Source of the DNA: Candidatus Nanopelagicaceae bacterium
Lineage (GTDB): Bacteria > Actinomycetota > Actinomycetes > Nanopelagicales > Nanopelagicaceae
NCBI GenBank assembly: GCA_947461995.1
Contig: CANHNH010000008.1
Span: 1 to 36,728 of the forward strand
DNA: 36,728 nucleotides
Direction: 5' to 3'
Part shown: positions 8,214 to 19,069 of the stretch, one piece after another
Layout of the letters: each line of letters starts with the position of its first letter
Numbering within the stretch: the first letter of the stretch is position 1
Made by a program: the position numbers and the translations under genes
Notes under the pieces: model-generated
What the model saw: only the letters and a program-made list of their open reading frames with translations
Databases searched by the model: none
What the model was told of the DNA's origin: nothing

Positions 8214-10457
8214 ATGGAAAGTACCGATCCCTTACTAGAAGGGCTCAATCCGCAACAACAAGCCGCTGTAATTCATAGTGGCGGTCCGCTACTTGTTGTT
8301 GCAGGTGCTGGATCTGGAAAAACTCGAGTACTTACTCGCAGAATTGCGTACTTAATGGCTAGACGCGGCGTCGCTCCATATGAAATTCTGGCGATCACAT
8401 TTACAAATAAGGCTGCCGGCGAGATGAAAGATCGCGTTGCGGCATTGGTCGGGCCAGTTGCAAAATCGATGTGGGTCTCAACCTTTCACTCAGCATGCGT
8501 TCGATTATTACGCCTTGAAGCAGTGCGATTGGGTTATGGGAATTCTTTCAGTATTTATGATTCTGCAGATAGTTTGCGACTCATCACAATTGTTTCAAAA
8601 GAACTCAATCTCGACCCAAAGCGTTATCCACCAAGACAATTTCAATCAATAATCTCAAATGCAAAGAATGAATTGATGGGGCCAAACGATTATGTAAATG
8701 CCAGTAAAAATCAATTTGAAGAAGTTGTTGCTGATGTTTACAGTATTTATCAACGTAGATTACAACAGGCTAATGCAATGGATTTTGATGACCTGATTTT
8801 AAAAACTGTTGAAGTTCTTCAAAAATACCCTGAGGCCAAAGCACGATTACGCTCACGATTTAAGCACGTATTAGTGGACGAATATCAAGATACAAATCAT
8901 GCACAGTACATATTGGTAAAAGAGCTTGTTGGAAACGCTCAGGAAGGCTTGGCACCAGCCGAATTATGCGTTGTTGGTGATGCTGACCAATCTATTTATG
9001 GCTTTCGTGGGGCAACAATTCGCAACATTCTTCAATTCGAATTGGATTATCCAAACGCTTCGACAGTACTACTTGAACAAAATTATCGTTCTACGCAGAA
9101 CATTCTTTCTGCGGCTAATGCGGTGATTACAAAGAACCAGAGTCGCAAAGAGAAGAACTTGTGGTCAGAAGCCGGCGCCGGTGCTCCACTTATTGGATAT
9201 GTTGCAGAATCCGAACATGATGAAGCGGAATTTGTGAAAGATGAAATACGCGAACTGCAGCGCTCGGGTCAATCCGATCCAGGGGATACCGCAATTTTTT
9301 ATCGCACAAACGCCCAATCTCGTGTCTTTGAAGAAATTTTTATGAGATCGGCATTGCCCTACAAAGTAGTTGGTGGTCTTCGATTCTATGAGAGAAAAGA
9401 AGTTAAAGATCTTTTGGCTTATCTGCGGGTACTTGCCAATCTAGAAGATGAAATTTCTTTGCGGAGAATTATCAACGTTCCTAAACGCGGTATCGGTGAT
9501 CGAGCGCTTGAGTGCATAGATCTATATGCATCAAGTAACAATATTTCTTTTTGGTCTGGCTTATCTCAATGCGAGCAAGCATCTGGCATTCCAAATCGTG
9601 CTGCCCAATCTGTTAAAGAATTTGTCTCCATGATGGTGGCACTACGTACACTTGTAGAAGCTAAAACTCGGCCATCTGTAATTATTGAAGCTATTCTCGA
9701 GCAATCTGGATTACTTGCCGAGTTATCTTCGAGTACCGATCCTCAAGATGAGGTTCGAGTCGAAAACCTAAAGGAATTAGTAGCAGTTTCGATGGAGTAT
9801 GAAGAAAGGCCCTTTGAAGAGTTGGGCGAAGACGAAGAAATTTCTCTTTCTGGTTTCTTAGAAAAAGTTTCACTGGTTGCAGATGCTGATGAAATTCCCG
9901 AGGGCGAAGATCATGGTGGCGTTGTAACGCTGATGACACTTCACACTGCAAAAGGTTTGGAATTTCCAACTGTATTTCTCACAGGTATGGAAGATGGAAT
10001 ATTTCCACACTCACGCACATTGGGTGAGAAAGATGAAATCGAAGAAGAACGTCGTCTTGCATACGTTGGACTTACACGTGCTGAAAAACGACTTTATATT
10101 TCGCGTGCCGAATACAGATCATCGTGGGGATCTCCAACCTATAACCCTGCTTCACGATTCTTAGATGAGATTCCTGAAGGTGTTATCGAGTGGAGAAATC
10201 ATGGTGGAACTTCGTCATCGCTTTCTCCATCGCTGACAAGAAAGCCCAGAGTTACTACTGCACCACCTCGGGCAACAGGAAAGAAAAGCACCGCAATGCA
10301 ATTAGAGGTAGGAGAACGTGTGTCACATGACACATTTGGACTCGGAACTGTTGTGGCGATTGCAGGTGAAGGAGATAAGTCCGAAGCCACCATAAACTTC
10401 GGACAGTACGGTGAGAAGCGATTGCTGTTGCGATATGCACCAGTTGAGAAGCTCTAG
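8214..10457 (+). CDS. pcrA: ATP-dependent DNA helicase PcrA/UvrD (SF1A)
   Basis: 3'-5' helicase of nucleotide excision repair and replication-conflict resolution. 747 residues. Q-motif LNPQQQAAV (11-19), Walker A GAGSGKT (31-37), ITFTNKAAGEMK (motif Ia), Walker B with DEYQDTN (about 221-227), GDADQSIYGFRGA, LEQNYRS, and motifs V/VI in TLHTAKGLEFPTVFLTGMEDG and RLAYVGLTRAEKRLYI. The C-terminus ends in the PcrA Tudor-like tail: VGERVSHDTFGLGTVVAIAG, then RLLLRYAPVEKL, which in other PcrA/UvrD proteins contacts RNA polymerase. That tail favours PcrA over Rep or AddA. The start follows from the conserved LNPQQ motif and the -10 placed 7 nt upstream. Confidence 0.97.
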   Translation: MESTDPLLEGLNPQQQAAVIHSGGPLLVVAGAGSGKTRVLTRRIAYLMARRGVAPYEILAITFTNKAAGEMKDRVAALVGPVAKSMWVSTFHSACVRLLRLEAVRLGYGNSFSIYDSADSLRLITIVSKELNLDPKRYPPRQFQSIISNAKNELMGPNDYVNASKNQFEEVVADVYSIYQRRLQQANAMDFDDLILKTVEVLQKYPEAKARLRSRFKHVLVDEYQDTNHAQYILVKELVGNAQEGLAPAELCVVGDADQSIYGFRGATIRNILQFELDYPNASTVLLEQNYRSTQNILSAANAVITKNQSRKEKNLWSEAGAGAPLIGYVAESEHDEAEFVKDEIRELQRSGQSDPGDTAIFYRTNAQSRVFEEIFMRSALPYKVVGGLRFYERKEVKDLLAYLRVLANLEDEISLRRIINVPKRGIGDRALECIDLYASSNNISFWSGLSQCEQASGIPNRAAQSVKEFVSMMVALRTLVEAKTRPSVIIEAILEQSGLLAELSSSTDPQDEVRVENLKELVAVSMEYEERPFEELGEDEEISLSGFLEKVSLVADADEIPEGEDHGGVVTLMTLHTAKGLEFPTVFLTGMEDGIFPHSRTLGEKDEIEEERRLAYVGLTRAEKRLYISRAEYRSSWGSPTYNPASRFLDEIPEGVIEWRNHGGTSSSLSPSLTRKPRVTTAPPRATGKKSTAMQLEVGERVSHDTFGLGTVVAIAGEGDKSEATINFGQYGEKRLLLRYAPVEKL

Positions 10458-10473
10458 TATTAGCAAATACATT
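10444..10473 (+). promoter_or_regulatory. Candidate promoter of the sucCD-purNH operon
   Basis: TTGAGA (10444-10449), an 18-nt spacer, then TACATT (10468-10473). The start site would lie near 10480, leaving a short leader with GGAG (10488-10491) before the GTG at 10498. The -35 lies inside the 3' end of pcrA. Motif-based only. Confidence 0.5.
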
Positions 10474-10497
10474 TTTTCGATATGAGTGGAGTTTTCA

Positions 10498-11661
10498 GTG
10501 GATCTCTTTGAATACCAAGCCCGAGATCTCTTTGAAAAACACGGCCTTCCTGTACTTCCTGCAGCTATTGCAACCACAGCAGATCAAGCTCACGATGCGG
10601 CAATTAAAATTGGTGGAAAAGTTGTTGTTAAAGCTCAAGTAAAAGTTGGCGGCCGCGGAAAAGCTGGTGGCGTAAAAGTTGCAGCAAATGCCGATGAAGC
10701 AAAAGAAAAAGCTGGCGAAATTCTTGGAATGGATATAAAAGGCCATACGGTTCGCACAGTAATGATTGCACAAGCCGCACCTATTGATTCAGAATATTAC
10801 TTAGCAATTTTATTAGATCGTTCAAATCGAACTTTTCTTGTTATGGCATCTGTTTCAGGTGGAATGGATATTGAAGAAGTTGCTCATACCGCACCAGAAA
10901 AACTCGCAAAAATTCCAGTTGACGCCAACATTGGTATCACACCTGAAAAAGCAAAAGAGATTATTGCGGCTGCAGCATTTCCTGCAGATGTCGCTGCAGA
11001 TGTAGAAAAAGTTCTATTAACTCTTTGGAAGGTTTTCCAATCTGAAGATGCAACTTTGGTAGAAATCAACCCATTAGTAAAAACTGTTGACGGAAAAATT
11101 ATTGCCCTCGATGGCAAGGTAACTTTGGATGACAACGCCGGATTTAGACATCCCGATCACGAAGCACTCATTGATCATGCAGCAACAAATGCTCTAGAAG
11201 CTGCGGCCAAGGAAAAAGATCTCAATTATGTAAAACTAGATGGTCAAGTTGGAATTATTGGTAATGGTGCTGGTCTTGTGATGAGCACACTCGACGTCGT
11301 TGCATACGCCGGTGAAAAATTTGGGGGAGTTCGTCCGGCAAACTTCTTAGATATCGGTGGTGGAGCATCTGCTCAAGTAATGGCTGACGGTCTTTCAATA
11401 ATTTTGGGCGATGCAGATGTTAAGAGTGTTTTCGTAAATGTATTTGGTGGAATTACTGCCTGTGATGCGGTTGCTAACGGGATTGTTCAGGCACTTGAGC
11501 TTTTGGGTCCGAAAGCATCCAAACCAATTATTGTGAGATTAGATGGAAACAGTGTTTTGGAAGGACGTGCAATATTAAAAGCTGCCGCACATCCTTTAAT
11601 TGAACAAGTGGACACGATGGATGGAGCGGCAAATCGTGCTGCAGAATTGGCGGCAAAGTAA
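10498..11661 (+). CDS. sucC: Succinyl-CoA synthetase, beta subunit (ADP-forming)
   Basis: TCA-cycle enzyme; with SucD it converts succinyl-CoA to succinate and makes ATP. 387 residues from the GTG start, close to the usual 388. The protein begins [17 protein letters not shown], the family terminus. An ATP-grasp domain follows ([36 protein letters not shown]), then the CoA-ligase-like domain ([33 protein letters not shown]). GTG 10498 is chosen because it gives the conserved terminus and has GGAG 6 nt upstream; the ATG at 10486 would add four unconserved residues. sucD overlaps by 1 nt. Confidence 0.97.
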   Translation: MDLFEYQARDLFEKHGLPVLPAAIATTADQAHDAAIKIGGKVVVKAQVKVGGRGKAGGVKVAANADEAKEKAGEILGMDIKGHTVRTVMIAQAAPIDSEYYLAILLDRSNRTFLVMASVSGGMDIEEVAHTAPEKLAKIPVDANIGITPEKAKEIIAAAAFPADVAADVEKVLLTLWKVFQSEDATLVEINPLVKTVDGKIIALDGKVTLDDNAGFRHPDHEALIDHAATNALEAAAKEKDLNYVKLDGQVGIIGNGAGLVMSTLDVVAYAGEKFGGVRPANFLDIGGGASAQVMADGLSIILGDADVKSVFVNVFGGITACDAVANGIVQALELLGPKASKPIIVRLDGNSVLEGRAILKAAAHPLIEQVDTMDGAANRAAELAAK

Positions 11662-12542
11662 TGTCTATTTTTATCAATGAAAAAAGTATCGTGATTGTGC
11701 AAGGCATGACGGGTGCTGAAGGAACTAAACACACAAAGCGCATGCTTGCATCTGGTACAAAAATTGTTGGAGGCGTGACACCCGGTAAAGGTGGTCAGAG
11801 CGTCGAAATAGATGGTCACACATTGCCAGTTTTTAATACCGTGGCAGAAGCAATCAGCGCAACAGGTGCCAATACTTCGGTTGTATTTGTTCCACCTAAA
11901 TTTGCAAAGGCAGCAGTAATCGACGCAATCGATGCATCAATGCCACTAGTAGTTGTGATTACAGAAGGAATCCCAGTACATGATTCGGCTAGTTTTTATG
12001 CTCATGCCGTGAGCAAAGGAACAACTCAAATTATCGGACCAAATTGTCCAGGACTCATTAGCCCAGGTAAATCGAATGTAGGAATTATTCCTGCTGACAT
12101 AACCATCAATGGACCAATTGGACTTGTTTCTAAGTCTGGAACATTGACGTATCAGATGATGTACGAACTTCGCGATATCGGTTTTAGCACAGCAGTAGGC
12201 ATTGGTGGTGACCCTGTTATTGGCACAACTCACATAGATTGCTTGCGAGCATTTCAAGATGATCCAGATACGCAAGCAATTGTGATGATTGGTGAAATTG
12301 GTGGAGATGCCGAAGAACGTGCTGCAGCTTTCATTAGTGAATATGTCACCAAACCAGTTGTGGGTTATGTCGCTGGATTTACAGCTCCTGAAGGTAAAAC
12401 GATGGGTCATGCAGGTGCAATAGTTTCTGGGTCTTCGGGAACAGCGCAAGGAAAAAAAGATGCACTCGAAGCCGCCGGTGTGAAAGTTGGCAAGACACCA
12501 AGTGAGAGCGCGCAATTAATGCGCGCAATATTGGGGCGCTAG
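11661..12542 (+). CDS. sucD: Succinyl-CoA synthetase, alpha subunit
   Basis: 293 residues, normal length. The N-terminal CoA-binding Rossmann fold shows [17 protein letters not shown] and [11 protein letters not shown]. The second half carries the phospho-histidine site in [13 protein letters not shown], where the active-site His takes the phosphate. [18 protein letters not shown] and [14 protein letters not shown] are family hallmarks. It starts within the sucC stop (TAATG), so the subunits are translationally coupled. Confidence 0.97.
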   Translation: MSIFINEKSIVIVQGMTGAEGTKHTKRMLASGTKIVGGVTPGKGGQSVEIDGHTLPVFNTVAEAISATGANTSVVFVPPKFAKAAVIDAIDASMPLVVVITEGIPVHDSASFYAHAVSKGTTQIIGPNCPGLISPGKSNVGIIPADITINGPIGLVSKSGTLTYQMMYELRDIGFSTAVGIGGDPVIGTTHIDCLRAFQDDPDTQAIVMIGEIGGDAEERAAAFISEYVTKPVVGYVAGFTAPEGKTMGHAGAIVSGSSGTAQGKKDALEAAGVKVGKTPSESAQLMRAILGR

Positions 12543-12547
12543 TTCAG

Positions 12548-13648
12548 ATGTTTCAACGTGTCCTTTGGATTTCGTTGTCACAAGTTCTACGTAGTATCGC
12601 GCTCGTACTCCTTCCAATTGCCTTTTTATCTCTCATAGCATGGGCAACTGCAGGAAGTGTTACTGGAAATACATCAGATCCGATTCGTGCAGCAGCCTGG
12701 GTGTGGTTGGGTCTTCATAGAGTTCCACTTTCCTTGAGTATTCCACCCGCAGCAGTTGAAGGTTATCTTTCGTATCTACCCGTTGGTGGCTTGCTCTTTC
12801 CATTTCTAGCAATCAGAAGTTCATTTTCACGAATTGTTGAGCGACTAGATAATGATAATCATTTAGTAAATATTGCCCGAGTACATTTCACAGTGATTTA
12901 TTGTCTTATTGCAGAGCTCCTAATTTTTGCCTCAAAGACAGATTCAATTCGTCCAGTTTGGTACTTCGGTATTGCGGTTTTAATTCCTTCTGTTTATCTC
13001 ACTACCTTAACTGTTGGTAAAAAAGTCACACTTACACAGCCTGTAAATTTTGGAACTCGTATAGTTGCACTCTTACTTGCGATTAGTGCGTTATTTCTGG
13101 CGTTCTCTCTTTTCCTTCACTTATCAATTGTTCAAGACCTTATTACTGTTCTCCGTCCAGGAATCTTCGGCGGATTACTACTTTTGCTCATTAATATTAT
13201 TTATTTACCAAATGCTGCAGTTTCGGCAATGGCTTACTTAAGTGGTACTGGTTTTGGGGTAGGTGCTAACACACTTGTTTCTCCCTTAGAACATACAGTC
13301 GCACAAATTCCTGCTTTACCAATTCTCGGAGCGCTCCCAAGTACGGAACATCCACAATTCTTGTTTTCAATATTTTTCTTTGTAATGGCCGGCGCGTTAT
13401 TGGCGAGTTGGACAATTACTTTGAGCACAAAGGTCTTGTGGCAAAGTTATTTTGTAAGTATTGCTAGCATTTTTCTCCTAACTTATTTTTCAAGTGGATC
13501 TTTACTCACGCAAGAAATGTCAACAGTAGGGCCTTCGTTGTGGAAGTTTCCATTAAGTGTTGCAATTGAGATGGGATTTGGTATTGCTTTAGCAATTTTT
13601 ATTCCGCAGATTTCATTACCTTCTAGAAAATCAAAAATTGATGGCTAG
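12548..13648 (+). CDS. PerM-like multi-pass membrane protein (DUF6350)
   Basis: 366 residues, strongly hydrophobic, with roughly eight or nine membrane segments (the first about residues 18-36, after a short N-terminal amphipathic stretch). Its place between sucD and purN matches the conserved actinobacterial locus; in M. tuberculosis the same slot is held by PerM (Rv0955), linked to persistence and cell division. The motif pattern around WVWLGLHRVPLSLSIPPA and YLPVGGLLFPF fits DUF6350. Beyond that the sequence gives no catalytic or binding residues, and the molecular role is unknown. It follows sucD by 5 nt and overlaps purN by 8 nt, so it is an integral operon member. Confidence 0.75.
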   Translation: MFQRVLWISLSQVLRSIALVLLPIAFLSLIAWATAGSVTGNTSDPIRAAAWVWLGLHRVPLSLSIPPAAVEGYLSYLPVGGLLFPFLAIRSSFSRIVERLDNDNHLVNIARVHFTVIYCLIAELLIFASKTDSIRPVWYFGIAVLIPSVYLTTLTVGKKVTLTQPVNFGTRIVALLLAISALFLAFSLFLHLSIVQDLITVLRPGIFGGLLLLLINIIYLPNAAVSAMAYLSGTGFGVGANTLVSPLEHTVAQIPALPILGALPSTEHPQFLFSIFFFVMAGALLASWTITLSTKVLWQSYFVSIASIFLLTYFSSGSLLTQEMSTVGPSLWKFPLSVAIEMGFGIALAIFIPQISLPSRKSKIDG

Positions 13649-14216
13649 AGGCTTACTGATATTGGCTTCGGGCAATGGCTCTTTAGCGAAGGCTGTCATT
13701 GAAGCTACTCACAGTGGTGAGTTATCTGCACACGTACTTGCCGTATTGACGGATCAGCCTGACGCAGAAGTTGTTAGCAAGTGTGCAGCATTAGCAATTC
13801 CAATTATTACTCATCCACTCGAGCAAGATCGTGAAGCATGGAATGAAGAGTTGTTCTTCATTACAGAATCACTAAATCCTATGCTTGTAGTTAGCGCAGG
13901 GTTTATGAGAATTCTTTCTCCCGACTATGTTTCAACTTACAAAGTTATCAATAGTCATCCATCGCTTTTACCAAAATTTCCTGGTGCCCATGCGGTTCGC
14001 GATGCATTAGATGCCAAGGAGAGCATCACCGGGACAAGCATTCACTGGGTTGATGCAGGCATGGATACAGGAGAAGTAATCACTTCATGTGAAGTGCCAA
14101 TTTTAGAGGGAGATTCAGAAGAGCTATTGCACGAACGTATTAAGATTGTGGAACGAGGTCTCATCGTGGCGACCATTTCGCAAGTTCTAGATTTGTTGGA
14201 GACTGCAGATGAGTAA
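13641..14216 (+). CDS. purN: Phosphoribosylglycinamide formyltransferase (GART, folate-dependent)
   Basis: Third step of IMP synthesis: transfers formyl from 10-formyl-THF to GAR. 191 residues. It begins [15 protein letters not shown], the nucleotide-binding GNGS turn. The catalytic triad is visible: Asn and His in [17 protein letters not shown] and Asp in [13 protein letters not shown]. The residue after GNGS is Leu rather than the usual Asn, a mild deviation. The ATG at 13641 overlaps the end of the DUF6350 gene; a TTG one codon earlier is less likely. It overlaps purH by 8 nt, so the last two classical formyl-transfer genes are coupled. Confidence 0.95.
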   Translation: MARGLLILASGNGSLAKAVIEATHSGELSAHVLAVLTDQPDAEVVSKCAALAIPIITHPLEQDREAWNEELFFITESLNPMLVVSAGFMRILSPDYVSTYKVINSHPSLLPKFPGAHAVRDALDAKESITGTSIHWVDAGMDTGEVITSCEVPILEGDSEELLHERIKIVERGLIVATISQVLDLLETADE

Positions 14217-15750
14217 TCGCAAGAAAATTCATAGAGCACTTATCAGCGTGTACGACAAGAATCGTTTAGGCGAAATTGGAAAAGCCCTAAGTGCAGCAGG
14301 CGTACAAATAGTTTCTACGGGTTCAACTGCGAAAACTCTTGCCGCAGCAGGTGTTGCAGTCACCGAAGTCAGTGCGATTACTGGTTTTCCGGAAATTATG
14401 GATGGAAGAATAAAGACGCTGCACCCGATTATTCACTCTGGAATTCTTGCTGATCAAAACAATGCCAATCACATGTCTGCAATTAAAGATTTAGGTATCG
14501 AACCTTTCGATCTGATTATTATCAATCTGTATCCATTTGCAGAGACAATCGCTTCAGGGGCACCATTTGCCGAATGCATTGAACAAATAGATATTGGTGG
14601 ACCATCGATGTTGCGTGGTGCTGCGAAGAATCATGGTTCAGTGGCTGTAATTTCACAACCAGATCAATACAATCAATTACTCGCTAGCATTTCTGCAGGA
14701 GGCTTTACAGACGAAGAACGCCAGAACCTTGCTGTCGAAGTATTTAGAACAACAGCTGAATACGATTTAACAATTGCCAATTGGCTGGGAAGTAAATCTC
14801 AATCAAAGTTACCTGAATGGTTTGGAAGAATTTATAAGCAAGAGAGTGTTCTTCGGTATGGAGAAAATCCTCATCAATCAGCCGCTATTTATAGCGATGG
14901 CCTACAAGGAATTGTTCAATCCACACAATTACACGGCAAGGAAATGTCCTTTAATAATTACACAGATGCAGATGCTGCATGGCGTGCGGCCTTCGATCAC
15001 GCAGACCCATGTGTTGCAATAGTTAAACACGCAAATCCATGTGGGATTGCAATTGGAAAAGACATCACCACTGCTTATTCAAAGGCACATGAATGTGATC
15101 CAGTCTCAGCCTTCGGAGGAGTAGTCGCCGCCAATCGAATTGTTAGTGTTGAAATGGCAAAAGCGCTTTCAGAAATTTTTACTGAAGTACTCATCGCACC
15201 AGGTTATGAAAGCGCCGCTATGGAAATTCTTGCTCAAAAACCTTCTATCCGTATTTTGCAATGCAGCATAACTGCGTTAGCACCGATTGAAATGCGTCCT
15301 GTCAGTGGAGGGGTTTTGCTGCAAGAATCAGATGTACTGAATGCTCCTGGCGATGCTTTTGCAACATGGAGGTTAGTAGCCGGACCACAAGTTTCATCCG
15401 ATACTTTGAAAGATCTTGAATTTGCTTGGCGAGCCGTTCGTGCAGTTAAAAGCAATGCGATACTTCTAGCAAAAAATGGTGCAAGTGTCGGCGTAGGTAT
15501 GGGTCAAGTTAATCGGGTAGACAGTGCCGAACTCGCGGTCAAACGCGCAGGCAATCGCGCCGCCGGAAGCGTTGCTTCCAGTGATGCTTTTTTCCCATTC
15601 GCAGATGGTTTACAAATTTTGATTACTGCAGGAATTACTGCAGTTGTTTCACCTGGTGGAAGCGTTCGAGACGAGGAAGTTATTGCAGCCGCAGATCAGG
15701 CTGGAATCAGCTTATATTTCACAGGCACACGTCATTTCTCCCACGCATAA
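14209..15750 (+). CDS. purH: Bifunctional AICAR transformylase / IMP cyclohydrolase
   Basis: Final two steps of IMP synthesis. 513 residues, normal length. The N-terminal MGS-like cyclohydrolase domain (about 1-190) shows [27 protein letters not shown] and NLYPF. The C-terminal transformylase domain has [12 protein letters not shown], the catalytic KHANPCG motif (Lys-His), and the ending [13 protein letters not shown]. Its IMP feeds the gua operon upstream. Last gene of the sucC-purH operon; the following folD has its own -10. Confidence 0.97.
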   Translation: MSNRKKIHRALISVYDKNRLGEIGKALSAAGVQIVSTGSTAKTLAAAGVAVTEVSAITGFPEIMDGRIKTLHPIIHSGILADQNNANHMSAIKDLGIEPFDLIIINLYPFAETIASGAPFAECIEQIDIGGPSMLRGAAKNHGSVAVISQPDQYNQLLASISAGGFTDEERQNLAVEVFRTTAEYDLTIANWLGSKSQSKLPEWFGRIYKQESVLRYGENPHQSAAIYSDGLQGIVQSTQLHGKEMSFNNYTDADAAWRAAFDHADPCVAIVKHANPCGIAIGKDITTAYSKAHECDPVSAFGGVVAANRIVSVEMAKALSEIFTEVLIAPGYESAAMEILAQKPSIRILQCSITALAPIEMRPVSGGVLLQESDVLNAPGDAFATWRLVAGPQVSSDTLKDLEFAWRAVRAVKSNAILLAKNGASVGVGMGQVNRVDSAELAVKRAGNRAAGSVASSDAFFPFADGLQILITAGITAVVSPGGSVRDEEVIAAADQAGISLYFTGTRHFSHA

Positions 15751-15757
15751 ATGCGCA

Positions 15758-15763
15758 TAAGAT
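15758..15763 (+). promoter_or_regulatory. Leaderless -10 box of folD
   Basis: TAAGAT ends 6 nt before the folD ATG at 15770. There is no Shine-Dalgarno between them, so transcription should start at or next to the start codon. The -35 region is weak by eye. Confidence 0.45.
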
Positions 15764-15769
15764 AAGAGC

Positions 15770-16609
15770 ATGAGCGCAGTAATTCTTGATGGCAAGGCAT
15801 TAGCTACATCAATTAAAAAGGATTTAGCAATTCGCGTACTTGAATTAAAGAAAAAGGGAATCACACCAGGACTCGGTACGGTATTGGTTGGCGATGATCC
15901 AGGGTCACACTCATACGTTGGTGGCAAACATCGCGACTGCCAAGAAGTTGGAGTTACTTCAATACGTGTAGATCTTCCGGTGGCAGCTTCTCAAGCAGAT
16001 GTATTAGCCGCAATCAAAGATTTGAATAATGCAAAAGAATGTACTGGCTATATTGTGCAGTTACCTATGCCAAAAGGAATTGACCCACAAGTAATTCTTG
16101 AAGCAATAGACCCAGCCAAGGATGCTGACGGATTACACCCAATGAATTTAGGAAGATTAGTCGCAGGATACGATGCGCCACTTCCCTGCACACCAAGTGG
16201 AATTGTCGCGCTTCTGCGTCATTACAACGTCGCACTAAGTGGGGCTGAAGTTACTGTCATCGGTCGTGGACTTACTGTTGGTCGCCCACTTGGTTTATTA
16301 CTTACCCGTAGACAGGAAAATGCAACTGTTACCTTGACGCATACTGGTACTAAAGATTTATCACTTCACACGCGAAATGCTGACATCGTTGTTGCCGCAA
16401 TTGGCCAAGCGCATTTTCTTAATGCGTCGATGATTAAAACAGGTGCTGCAATTATTGATGTGGGAATTTCACGGACAGATGCAGGATTGCTTGGAGATGT
16501 CCATCCTGATGTATTGGAAAAAGCTGGATTTGTCGCACCGATGCCGGGTGGAGTTGGACCGATGACACGAGCCATGCTCGTTACGAATGTAGTTAATGCA
16601 TGTTCTTAG
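15770..16609 (+). CDS. folD: Methylenetetrahydrofolate dehydrogenase / cyclohydrolase
   Basis: Interconverts 5,10-methylene-THF and 10-formyl-THF, supplying the formyl donor used by PurN and PurH just upstream. 279 residues, normal length. The catalytic motif [17 protein letters not shown] contains the conserved Tyr and Lys. The substrate segment [12 protein letters not shown] and [13 protein letters not shown] follow. The NADP-binding region [19 protein letters not shown] is of the actinobacterial type. [18 protein letters not shown] ends the protein. Its 3' end overlaps the next small gene by 10 nt. Confidence 0.97.
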   Translation: MSAVILDGKALATSIKKDLAIRVLELKKKGITPGLGTVLVGDDPGSHSYVGGKHRDCQEVGVTSIRVDLPVAASQADVLAAIKDLNNAKECTGYIVQLPMPKGIDPQVILEAIDPAKDADGLHPMNLGRLVAGYDAPLPCTPSGIVALLRHYNVALSGAEVTVIGRGLTVGRPLGLLLTRRQENATVTLTHTGTKDLSLHTRNADIVVAAIGQAHFLNASMIKTGAAIIDVGISRTDAGLLGDVHPDVLEKAGFVAPMPGGVGPMTRAMLVTNVVNACS

Positions 16610-16827
16610 ATTCCAAGATATTAAGATTTTCGAGTTATGCATGTGTTGTCGTAGGGATAGTTTTGGGTGCCCTGAGTTTCGTGCGATCCGGATCACTTCT
16701 AATAGCTCTTGGCACATTAGGCATTGCTTTTCCAACAAGGCATTTGCGCACAATTGAGTTCTATTTCCCGATAGGTATTGCAGTAGGGCTCTTTATCCTG
16801 GCAATTTCACTGCCGCACGGGTTGTAG
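16600..16827 (+). CDS. Small three-helix membrane protein (DUF3017-like)
   Basis: 75 residues with three hydrophobic segments, about 10-27, 30-46 and 56-72, separated by short basic turns (RSGS; PTRHLRT). It starts 10 nt inside the folD end. In other actinobacteria a DUF3017 membrane protein of this size sits directly after folD and before the malate dehydrogenase, which is the order here; that positional match is the main evidence. No function is known. The low-complexity hydrophobic composition prevents a firm family call. Confidence 0.65.
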   Translation: MFLDSKILRFSSYACVVVGIVLGALSFVRSGSLLIALGTLGIAFPTRHLRTIEFYFPIGIAVGLFILAISLPHGL

Positions 16828-16884
16828 AGTTGTGTTCATATCAAGGAATAAATGAATCCGATTTTCGAAAGAAGGATGTAAACC

Positions 16885-17835
16885 ATGGCAGGTAAAGTAA
16901 CCGTCGTCGGTGCAGGGTTTTATGGTTCAACTACTGCAATGCGAATAGCTGAGTACAACATTTTTGACACCGTTGTTCTCACGGACATCCTTGAAGGCAA
17001 ACCAGAGGGTTTGGCACTTGATATGAATCAATCTCGCTCTATTGAGGGATTTGAAACAAAGATTATTGGTGCAACAACTAGTGCAGATGGCGCAGGCTAT
17101 GAAGCAACTGCGAATTCTGATGTAGTTGTGATTACTGCAGGACTACCGCGCAAACCTGGCATGAGCAGAATGGATTTGATCGTAGTAAATGCAGGAATTG
17201 TTCGCGGAGTCGCTGAAAATATTGCTAAGCACTCACCAAATGCCGTCATTATTGTGGTTTCAAATCCGCTTGATGAGATGACCGCGCTAACTCAAATCGC
17301 GACAGCATTTCCCTATAACCGTGTAATGGGGCAAGCGGGCATGCTAGATACTGCGCGCTTCACACATTTTGTTGCTGAAAAGTTAAACGTTCCCGTGGCA
17401 TCAGTGAGCACATTAACTCTTGGGTCACACGGTGAAACGATGGTTCCTGTTCCAAGTCGCTGCACTGTTGGCGGTGTTGCACTCAGTGAAAAATTATCAG
17501 AAGCCGAGATTGATGAGTTAGTTGATCGCACGAGAAATGCAGGCGCAGAAGTTGTTGCACTGTTAAAAACTGGTTCTGCTTATTACGCACCTTCAGCAGC
17601 CGCGGCTCGAATGGCAAAAGCTGTTATTGAAGATTCGGGTGCAACCATGCCCGTGTGTGCTTGGGTAAATGGTGAATACGGAATTTCTGGTGTTTATCTG
17701 GGAGTTGAAGCGCAGATTGGCCGCGAAGGAATCAAGAAAGTTGTAGAAACAAAACTTACAGATAGTGAATTAGCTGCACTAAAAGTTGCAGCAGAAGCAG
17801 TTCGAGCAAAACAAGCAGACGTACAGTCACTTTAA
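16885..17835 (+). CDS. mdh: Malate dehydrogenase (LDH-like type)
   Basis: Oxidises malate to oxaloacetate with NAD. 316 residues. The Rossmann glycine motif is [12 protein letters not shown]. The substrate loop [10 protein letters not shown] carries the Arg that selects malate over lactate (a Gln would mark LDH). The catalytic pair is Asp plus His in [11 protein letters not shown], and NPLDEMT is typical of this group. It is the tetrameric LDH-like class rather than the dimeric cytosolic type usual in Streptomyces and mycobacteria. Start chosen by GAAGGA 7-12 nt upstream. Followed after 14 nt by icd, giving a small TCA operon. Confidence 0.95.
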   Translation: MAGKVTVVGAGFYGSTTAMRIAEYNIFDTVVLTDILEGKPEGLALDMNQSRSIEGFETKIIGATTSADGAGYEATANSDVVVITAGLPRKPGMSRMDLIVVNAGIVRGVAENIAKHSPNAVIIVVSNPLDEMTALTQIATAFPYNRVMGQAGMLDTARFTHFVAEKLNVPVASVSTLTLGSHGETMVPVPSRCTVGGVALSEKLSEAEIDELVDRTRNAGAEVVALLKTGSAYYAPSAAAARMAKAVIEDSGATMPVCAWVNGEYGISGVYLGVEAQIGREGIKKVVETKLTDSELAALKVAAEAVRAKQADVQSL

Positions 17836-17849
17836 GGAGAGCATTAGGT

Positions 17850-19064
17850 ATGACCAAGATCAAAGTTGAAGGAACAGTAGTCGAATTAGATGGCGATGAA
17901 ATGACTCGCATAATTTGGCAATTTATTAAAGATTCCTTGATTCTTCCTTATCTAGATGTAAACCTTGAGTATTACGATCTTGGAATTGAGAATCGCGACG
18001 CAACTGATGATCAAGTAACCATTGACTCTGCTCGGGCTATTCAAAAGCACGGGGTCGGAATTAAATGCGCCACAATTACTCCAGATGAGGCCCGTGTTAC
18101 TGAGTTTGATCTTAAGCAGATGTGGAAATCACCAAATGGGACTATCCGCAACATATTAGGTGGCGTAATTTTTCGCGAACCGATCATTATTAGCAATGTT
18201 CCGCGACTGGTCCCACATTGGACAAAACCAATCGTAATTGGACGTCATGCATTTGGTGATCAGTACAAGGCAACTGATTTCAAAGTACCTGGCCCCGGAA
18301 AACTAACTCTTTCTTTTGCGCCAGACGATGGCTCAGCACCTATGGAGTTTACTGTCTTTGATTTCCAATCTTCTGGCGTTGCTATGGGAATGTACAACCT
18401 GGATGATTCAATACGAGACTTTGCTCGTGCATCATTAAATTATGGGTTAAATCGAAAATATCCTGTGTATTTAACGACAAAAAATACGATTCTTAAGGCG
18501 TATGACGGACGCTTCAAAGATATTTTCGAGGAAATTTATCTTCAAGAATTTAAATCTGCTTTTGATACCGCAGGAATTTGGTATGAACACCGCTTAATCG
18601 ATGACATGGTAGCAATGTCACTTCGCATGGATGGTGGATATGTTTGGGCTTGCAAGAATTACGACGGAGATGTTCAGTCAGACATCGTTGCGCAAGGTTA
18701 TGGCTCACTTGGATTAATGACTTCAGTATTAATGTCACCAGATGGCAAAATTGTTGAGTCAGAAGCAGCCCATGGAACAGTTACGCGTCACTACCGCGAT
18801 CATCAAGCTGGAAAGGCAACATCAACTAATCCAATCGCATCGATATTTGCCTGGACGCGCGGTCTTGCACATCGCGCAAAGTTAGATGACAATCAAGAAC
18901 TAGCTGCATTCTGTGAAACCCTGGAGCGCGTATGCATTCAAACAGTCGAACAAGGAAAAATGACAAAAGACTTATCGTTGTTAATTTCCAAGAGCGCACC
19001 TTGGCAGACAACTCAGGAGTTTCTCAATTCAATTTATGAAAACCTCAAGAAGGCGATGGCTTAA
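17850..19064 (+). CDS. icd: Isocitrate dehydrogenase (NADP), homodimeric eukaryote-like type
   Basis: Decarboxylates isocitrate to 2-oxoglutarate, producing NADPH. 404 residues, matching the short subfamily shared with eukaryotes rather than the roughly 740-residue monomeric enzyme frequent in actinobacteria. Motifs: [17 protein letters not shown], the substrate-binding [13 protein letters not shown] (Ser and Asn), [29 protein letters not shown] with the metal-binding Asp residues, and [17 protein letters not shown] followed by [21 protein letters not shown] stands 10 nt before the ATG. It shares a transcript with mdh and an S51 peptidase 5 nt downstream. Confidence 0.96.
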   Translation: MTKIKVEGTVVELDGDEMTRIIWQFIKDSLILPYLDVNLEYYDLGIENRDATDDQVTIDSARAIQKHGVGIKCATITPDEARVTEFDLKQMWKSPNGTIRNILGGVIFREPIIISNVPRLVPHWTKPIVIGRHAFGDQYKATDFKVPGPGKLTLSFAPDDGSAPMEFTVFDFQSSGVAMGMYNLDDSIRDFARASLNYGLNRKYPVYLTTKNTILKAYDGRFKDIFEEIYLQEFKSAFDTAGIWYEHRLIDDMVAMSLRMDGGYVWACKNYDGDVQSDIVAQGYGSLGLMTSVLMSPDGKIVESEAAHGTVTRHYRDHQAGKATSTNPIASIFAWTRGLAHRAKLDDNQELAAFCETLERVCIQTVEQGKMTKDLSLLISKSAPWQTTQEFLNSIYENLKKAMA

Positions 19065-19069
19065 TACCT

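Noticed and set aside
10457-10475. GTATT-AGCA-AATAC followed by T6 after pcrA, as a terminator
   Set aside because: Only five AT-rich base pairs; the same bases are better explained as the spacer and -10 of the sucC promoter.
11946-12515. 189-codon antisense frame inside sucD
   Set aside because: Cys/His/Ser/Asn-rich, low-complexity translation typical of the complement of a conserved gene; no start signal and no family match.
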